Below are positions 57,801-64,000 of a DNA stretch of 64,000 nucleotides, one piece after another. Under the pieces are notes generated by a model, which did no database searches, was not told where the DNA came from, and was given only the letters and a program-made list of their open reading frames with translations. Every line of letters starts with the position of its first letter. The first letter of the stretch is position 1. The translations under genes and the position numbers were made by a program. This DNA comes from Hedera helix (taxonomy: Eukaryota; Streptophyta; Magnoliopsida; Apiales; Araliaceae): positions 12,848,098 to 12,912,097 of the forward strand of contig OX359266.1 of the NCBI GenBank assembly GCA_947179155.2, read 5' to 3'.

Positions 57801-58672
57801 TGCCACTTGATTCGGTTGGATAGTTGATGACATAAAGTGTCAATCCAGTCTATTTCTTTGAGAAAGTTTTCCAAACTAATTGCTTTGGTACAGACTCTTA
57901 TATGCTGAGATGAACAACCATGATAAAGGGGTACTATTTTAATTCACGGAATCTACTTGCGCGCTAAGACTAAATGTTATGCATAATGTAAGGTACGATG
58001 TGGCTGATCACCTCATGTACCTGTTTATTTTTTAAAGATTTTCAGTACAATACTATTAATCTTTCTCAGAGTTCAACGATTCATAGCGACCACTCAATCA
58101 TGAAAAACACTCATGTTTTAAAATATTGAGATTTTCTTTTGTTAGATACATAAATGATTGGTTATTCATGAATCATTCAGACTTTTTATTTCTAGACTTT
58201 GAATCATTAAGGAGCTATTCAATCATGATTCATTGACTCATACCATGTCTTATCATAAACTATTGAAAATGATGAGATTATAAACCCTTAAGCTTGATTA
58301 TTATTATTGCTTGTTATATACTTGTTGAGCAAACTTGTTGCTCACTCTTACTTTATATGCCCTATTTACGGTTAAGGCAGAGAAGACCGGTAGTTTCAAA
58401 AAAGACAAAGGCAAAAAGACCACTGAATAGCCTAAGATTTGATTTAGTATTTGTGTTATGTTAGCATGTACGAACAATGTTAAATTTTTATTAAGACTAT
58501 GATGTATCATTAAAGATTGATGAGACTCAGGATGATTGCTAAGCGAGTTATTATTATATGATGTAAATATTTATGTTATTATGTAATGAATGGGTATTTA
58601 TATATGCGAGGTATGGATGGTATCGTGAGCACTAAATTTGAGATAAGAGTACTTGAATTTGAGGGCATCACA
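54810..58672 (+). mobile_element. Long solo LTR (3.86 kb) with exact TSD
   Basis: It starts TGTAATGACCAAGG and ends TTTGAGGGCATCACA; CTAGG flanks both sides (54805-54809 and 58673-58677). TATA box CTCTATAAATAGGAGCC near 55671-55687. Near the 3' end TTGTTGAGCAAACTTGTTGC precedes a CTCACTC block, the position of the CTTGCTGAGC motif in the other two solo LTRs. No coding sequence or second LTR. Confidence 0.85.
56690..57350. repeat. AT-rich degenerate tandem repeats inside the solo LTR
   Basis: An (AATA)n tract is followed by units of roughly 50 bp or more built on ATTAAACAAATAAAATAATA and GATTATTTTATTTGTAA (anchors near 56737, 56790, 56839, 56932). Spacing is irregular. Confidence 0.75.
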
Positions 58673-59955
58673 CTAGGGCTATTTAAATTCATATTACTAA
58701 GACAACCGTTTAATTGCCTTTTGAGCTTTGCTATTTCCCTTAACAATATTGCTTTCTCAGGGCATAAGTGTCATTTCTTCACCCCTTCTAGGAGAGCTAG
58801 TTAGATTACCAAGTCAATAAGAGCCATGTGTAAAATAGGCATGTTTTCTCTGAAACTCAAACCTTTTGTTAGGCCCATAGTTGATAAGGTTGTGTTCTGC
58901 AAGCTACTTCTACCAACGTCAAGGTCACTCCTTCCGAGGTAGCTCATCTCGAGATCCCTCACTATATGGTAACTTATGAAGTTGAGGGTAAAGTATTTTG
59001 CCTTTACTTTAAATTGTATCGGATGCTTGTTTGTTGAGTTTCATTTTCACTAATGCCTTATATATTATTGAAGTCTCTGATGAGAATGAGGCCCCTCCCG
59101 AGAGGCTCCTCTCAAGATCCCTAGTCATAGGGTAACTTATGAAGGAGGACACTCTCATTCATAGGTGGTGGATATCTATAACGTTTTAAGCTTTTGTATG
59201 TTTCTCTTCCGAGCTGGGATATCTCGTTGCATTGAAGAGGGGTCTTCTTATAGCTCTCCCACACACTCTCTAAATCCTGATATAGGCGTTGGGGAGTGTG
59301 CCACGATAGCTGTCCATGAGCCTCTCATAGATGAGGTGAAATTTCAGCAACCTTTCTGTTGATAATGTATGACAAGTTTAACTTAACCTTTAAGAATAAT
59401 AATAATAATTGACCTAATTTATAGTGGTAGTGCCAAAATCAATATCTGAGCCATCTTAGGCTAATTTGTGATATCTGTTGTCATAGACGCGTTTGATAGT
59501 ATAGAGTCCTACCCATGTCAGGACAAATTTACTTTGGAGTGCTAAGCCTCTAAGATTTTTTTGAGGACCATAGTGTAGTTGTATCTCTAGCAAAAACTTC
59601 ATGTGGAACTTTTCGATGTACTTGGGAATGTTCTCCCCTCAAGATTTTGTTCTCGGGACCACGGTAACTTTGTATCTCTAATAAAGCCTCTCGTGATACC
59701 TTTTCATTCACTCAAGAGTTATTTTCCTTTAAGATTTACACGGTAAAGTTTTTTGTAATACTTTTCCCTTACCCAGGAGTGCTCTCCCTTCTCGGGATAT
59801 TTTTTCATTTATTTCGGAATGCTCTCCTTCTAAGATTTTTTTTGGGACCATGGAGACTCCTATGGATTTTTGGTGTACTGAAGACCACGACGCTATTGTA
59901 TCTATGATAAAGTCGTTCATGTCACTATAGAGACTTTAGTGGATTTTTGATATAT
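58673..59955. other. Decayed repeat-derived DNA with minisatellite-like blocks
   Basis: Two blocks, near 58935-58985 and 59105-59155, share GATCCCT, GGTAACTTATGAAG and neighbouring words. From about 59480 the text becomes variants of GGAGTGCTCTCC, GGACCACGG and AAGATTTT, the same minisatellite style as 61283-63240. No open gene is supported. Confidence 0.5.
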
Positions 59956-59958
59956 TTA

Positions 59959-61279
59959 GGGGGGTGTATTCAATTAAGGCTTTTAAAAATTTTTAAACTC
60001 TTTTTAAGTGACATATTTTTGTAGAATTCGTTGACTTTTAATGACTTTAAAGACTTCTAAAATAACTTTTAAAGACTCCATGAAATAAGTGACATACTTT
60101 TATAGACTTTTTACTAAAGACTTTGATAGACTTTTATATACTTTTAATATATCTTGTAGCTTACATCATTAAGCATTTTGTTGAAGAGGCCGGATAATAT
60201 GCATTGAAGAAAACTATAGAAATGATGAACTGGATAGATTGGTTTGGTCTGAAAGCATCCACATCTTTACACCTTTGACATAGTAGAGTATCACATAACC
60301 CAATGATCACAAATGGATAAAAAAATTAAGGAGATAACTGATTTAGAGAAAATTACACACTGTCTTATAATGGAAAAAATTTATAAACCGCATAGAACTT
60401 TAAAATTTTCTATTATTTTTTTACTGCTAATACCTAAATATTGTAATTACAATTTTAACTCAACAACATAAAATGACATTCGCAACTAAATGAAAGGAGG
60501 GGTTATTCATGAAAATTCTCCATAGAAACAGTTCCTAAAATGCGAACAATTCTATTAGACAGTTTACTTGGTATATCATTATTTATCAAAAGTTTTATAG
60601 GAGGTATTTTCAAATCACCAGTATAAATGACAACCAAAATATATTAAATCAACACTAACATGTAAGCTTACACAGCTGATGAGGATGAACTATGCTATAT
60701 TTTTATTCCCTAAATGCTAAGTTTTTGTAATTATTTTGTACTTAAATGTATTAATATTTATTTTAATTTGGTTTTGATATATTTTATGAGTTTTCAAGTA
60801 ATTTATATTATTTTATGTTATTTTATACTATTTTTATTTGTTAGTTTTTGAGTATTTTTATTATTTTAGGAAAATTATTTATTATTATGTGTTTTATTAA
60901 TTTTATTTGTATTTATTTTATATTATTTTCATCTTCTCCCTTTCTCAAATATTTGAAAGTTTTTGGCAAATATTTGGAAGTCTTTAGGCATGAGGCCAGA
61001 CTTTGGAAGACTTTGAATATGAATAAATCTTCTTTTAAAGTCTATCAAACTCCACCATTTGATAGAAATCTTTGAAATCTATGACTTTTTGAATATCGAA
61101 ATACTTTTATAGACTTTGTAAAAGTCTTAATTCAATACCACATAACTTTTAAAGACATTAGAAAAGTTGTAATTGAATACCACTAAACTTTTATAAACTC
61201 TTTAAATGTCTTGATTGAATACAACTAAACTTTTAAAGTCTTTATAAGTCCTTACAAATCCTAATTGAATACACCCTCC
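59959..61279. mobile_element. PIF/Harbinger-type non-autonomous element
   Basis: 1321 bp with inverted ends GGGGGGTGTATTCAATTA and GGAGGGTGTATTCAATTA, flanked by TTA (59956-59958 and 61280-61282), the 3-bp target preference of PIF/Harbinger. Subterminal AATTGAATAC-AC-type words repeat four times near 61127-61275. No transposase was found. Confidence 0.8.
60683..60840 (+). repeat. Possible Athila LTR 5' fragment inside the Harbinger-type element
   Basis: TATATTTTTATTCCCTAAAT, GCTAAGTTTTTGTAATTATTTT and TTTTAATTTGGTTTTGATA follow the same order as the start of the Athila LTR at 9251-9350. Only the LTR beginning seems present. Confidence 0.5.
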
Positions 61280-61282
61280 TTA

Positions 61283-61446
61283 GAATCACGACGTTGTTGT
61301 ACCTATGACAAAGTCGTTCGTGGTACCACAAAGACTCTTGTGGATTTTGAAAGATATATTGACCACGTAGACATTTGTTCGTAGTACCACAAGACTCCCG
61401 TGGATTTTTTGATATATTGAGGACCATAAAGACACTCGCTCTCATG
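61283..61446. repeat. Minisatellite, left of the hAT element
   Basis: Variants of GGTACCACAAAGACTCTTGTGGATTTT and TTGATATATTGAGGACC repeat. They continue the array left of the Harbinger-type insertion (59480-59955). Confidence 0.75.
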
Positions 61447-62675
61447 TAGGGGCGGATCCAGGAATTTTTGTCAGCAAGGGCGGATTTTAACTATTTTTTT
61501 TTTTTGTTTAAGTTAAATAAAGAAAACTTGAACAAAATTTGGCAACCAAAAAAAAAAACTTGAACTAATCATAATAATGTTTACAAATTACAATAAATAT
61601 TCATAATCCAAATTAAAAAATAAATTTCAAATAAAAAATATTTAGATACAATTTAAAATTTTACTTCAGTTACTTGTCATAGTTCAATTTGAATGATTCA
61701 CCAAATACTCAAAGTCTCAAACCAAATTTGCTTTTTATATTCAAACAAAATCATGAATTAATTTCAAAGCATAAATTAGTTTTAGTATCTTTTTATAAGT
61801 TTCAAATAAGTTTTACTTGAAATAAGAGAAACAAATCGTTTAAAATTTATACTTATAACACCAAAAATTATACAGGATCCATTAGTTAGATTCATGGAAG
61901 TAAAGTGAATATAACAACTAGAAATGAGGGGTTGCTAAAGGCTCATAGTCATTTTCCAATTTCTATTTCTCATTATAAAATAAGAAAAAATCATTGTAAG
62001 CTATCACAATAAAAGACAGAAATTACTCGACCAAAATGATCTCATTTTCAATTGAAGATTAAACAACCAAAAAATAAAAAACTCAATCAGACCAAATTAA
62101 ACAAACTGTAACCATAGTCAACCAAATCAATAACAAAAAAAATTCAAACTTGAATCAAATAATCCCTCACAGTTCACACACTGATGAACAATTCAAAACC
62201 AAAAACTATACAAAAAATACAAAGAGAGAATCAAAACTCAAAAATCTAAAAACTAGATCGGATTCAAAAGTACCTGTGATGGATGAGAAACTAAGAGAGA
62301 GTTATAAAAAGTTTGAATGAATGCAGATAGACCAAAATGGAAAAAGAGATGATTGAATTGGAGGCGATGTTTGCTCCGTTTGGTTCTCCTCTCGCTCCAC
62401 GTTGGTATCTGATTGAGTTATTTGGGCTAAAAATGCGTACTTCTAAAATATTATGTATACTTCTAAGATTTCACCAAACCTTAAAACTAAGAAGCTTGTA
62501 TTTAGAATTAGTTTATGAATTTTTTTTTTTGCCCTTTCTAAGTTCAACTTTTCTGTTAATCTGTCCCCTTGAGTATATTAATTTACATATCTACCTTTAC
62601 TCTTATACCTACAAAAAAAAAAAAAAATCCAATAGGGGCAGCTGCCTATGCTTCCCCTTAACAGATCCGCCCCTG
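61447..62675. mobile_element. Non-autonomous hAT element, same family as 41822-43381
   Basis: 1229 bp; ends TAGGGGCGGATCCAG and (other strand) CAGGGGCGGATCTG; exact 8-bp target duplication CTCTCATG (61439-61446 and 62676-62683). It shares the subterminal TACTTGTCATAGTTCAATTT block with the other copy. The 129-residue frame at 62337-62726 crosses the right TIR and has no known domain. No CDF fragment is present. Confidence 0.85.
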
Positions 62676-63240
62676 CTCTCATGGTACCATAGAGCAACTT
62701 GTTCTCATGGAATTTTTATATATTGATAACTACGGAGACACCCGCCCTCATGGTGCTGCGGTGCTATTGTATCTAAAGTCACTAGTTGATTTTTTGATAT
62801 ATAGAGAACCGCGAAACAACTCGCTCTCGTGGATTTTTTGGTATATATTGAGGACCACAAAGATGCTCTTTTTTGTAGCACCACGGAGCAACTCACTCTC
62901 GTGGATTTTGATGTAGTTACAACCACGAAGCAACTCACTTTCGTGGCACCACAGGGCAACTTTCCCTCATGGTTTTTTGATGTATTGAGAACCAAAAAGT
63001 AGTATAACCTAGTGGCAACACTGAATAACTCGTTCTCGTGGATTTTAGAACCATGGGGAAACTCACCCTCATGGCACCATGGGGCACCTCGCTCCCGTGG
63101 CATCACAGGGCAACTCACTCCCGTGGCCTCACTAGGCAACATGCTCCTGCGATATCATGGAGAATCTTCATTCTTGTAACGTCATAAAGAAATTCGCTCC
63201 CGGGGCATCCCGGGGCGACTTGCTCCCATGGCATTAGGGA
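62676..63240. repeat. Minisatellite, right of the hAT element
   Basis: Degenerate units of about 25-60 bp with CACCAYGGGGCAACTCGCTC and YCTCGTGGATTTTTTGATRT. Long open frames on both strands here (for example 63142-62705 minus) arise from the repeat and are not genes. Confidence 0.8.
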
Positions 63241-63243
63241 GCA

Positions 63244-64000
63244 TGTGATATCCTGAATAATTATAAGACTATAAAATATGAATGATGAGATAATAATGTA
63301 TAATGATCCTTGTATGAGGAAGTTGAATGGTAGCTATTACAGAAAGAATGAGGCTCAGAACCTAATTAAATACGATTAAAGGTTAAAGATGTAAAGCCTA
63401 GATTGGGAAAATGAAATGTGTAGAGAAATGATTAATTTTTTTAAATCAAAATTATGTGTTAGAAAGAACGTATATGATTTAATATGCAAATGACTTTTGT
63501 GGAAAAAGGCTCTAAGAATGTTATGAAGAAATGTTAGTAGATCAGTTACTAAAGTAATGTATTTTAGTGACTCGATAGGTGATTAAGGGATAAGTTACTA
63601 TGGTTAAACGAAAATAAAAGGGAATTTAATGTAAATAATAAAGATGATAAAGAGTAAGCAATGAGAAAGAAAGAGTAACAATGAGAAAACTTTGATAGAT
63701 GAAGTCTAATGACTAGAAAGAGGAATGTTGTAATATAAAATTGTGGAAAAATGTATGTGTATTCGTATGTATGTTATGTTTAGGCCTTTTAACGGAAGAA
63801 AAGGGGAATGAGATAATGATAGGAAATGAGAGATAAAGTGATGGGAATATGAGATGTTATAATCAATTGATGTATGACGTATTATGTCCAAATTAATGAA
63901 AGAGAAAGAATGAAGAATGTATCGACAACGCAATAATAAATAATATAGTAAAGAATTTTGTAAAAGCCAGAATAATAAGTTAATCATTATAGGATCGTTA
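63244..64000 (+). mobile_element. Probable start of another long LTR, cut by window end
   Basis: The minisatellite ends abruptly at 63243. The following TGTGATATCCTGAATAATT resembles the starts of the long solo LTRs here (TGTAATATCCCAAAT, TGTAATGACCAAGG), and AT-rich noncoding DNA follows. The far end and TSD are outside the window. Confidence 0.45.

Noticed and set aside
62705..63142. 145-residue Cys/Ser-rich minus-strand ORF
   Set aside because: Translation of a minisatellite; the amino-acid repeats mirror the DNA repeat and have no known domain.

Overview
This is nuclear DNA from a dicot plant, AT-rich and dominated by transposable elements. The evidence is a spliced BAH-Agenet gene with GT-AG introns, Athila- and Tat-type Ty3 retrotransposons, an L1-type LINE, hAT and Harbinger-type DNA transposons, long AT/AC microsatellites and minisatellites. 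The species cannot be named from the sequence alone.

Layout. (1) 1-5.6 kb: the only host gene I can support, a minus-strand gene for a BAH plus tandem-Agenet chromatin-reader-like protein. Six coding exons can be placed to the base; the 3' end lies beyond the window. (2) 6.6-26.4 kb: a nested stack. An old Tat-type element (468-bp LTRs) contains a 40-bp minisatellite split by a hAT-type MITE, a younger Tat element with an exact TSD (8460-18105) that itself holds a truncated Athila element, a long solo LTR with an exact TSD (18322-22041), and a probable copia LTR (22902-25770). (3) 26.4-30 kb: AT-rich intergenic DNA with a G25 run and a long inverted-repeat hairpin. (4) 30-39 kb: a minus-strand LINE with target duplications, interrupted by a second long solo LTR (30295-33651). 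(5) 39-44.5 kb: intergenic DNA with a hAT-type MITE and a hAT element that has captured the promoter and first codons of a CYCLING DOF FACTOR-like gene. (6) 44.5-54.3 kb: a tandem array of 645-bp units split by a young, complete but RT-less Athila element (46304-53606, 5-bp TSD CTGAG). (7) 54.3-64 kb: degenerate retroelement and minisatellite DNA carrying a third long solo LTR (54810-58672), a Harbinger-type element (59959-61279), a second hAT element (61447-62675) and the apparent start of a fourth long LTR at the right edge.

The elements do not form a pathway. Their nesting gives a relative chronology: old Tat, then young Tat, then Athila in the left stack; LINE before its solo LTR; 645-bp array before the Athila that splits it. 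The strongest biological leads are the CDF promoter/exon capture by a hAT element, the mobile gag-protease-only Athila element, the repeated reduction of long LTR elements to solo LTRs, and a palindromic ACGT motif shared by unrelated LTR families. I saw no prokaryote-type system, CRISPR array, rRNA or convincing tRNA gene.
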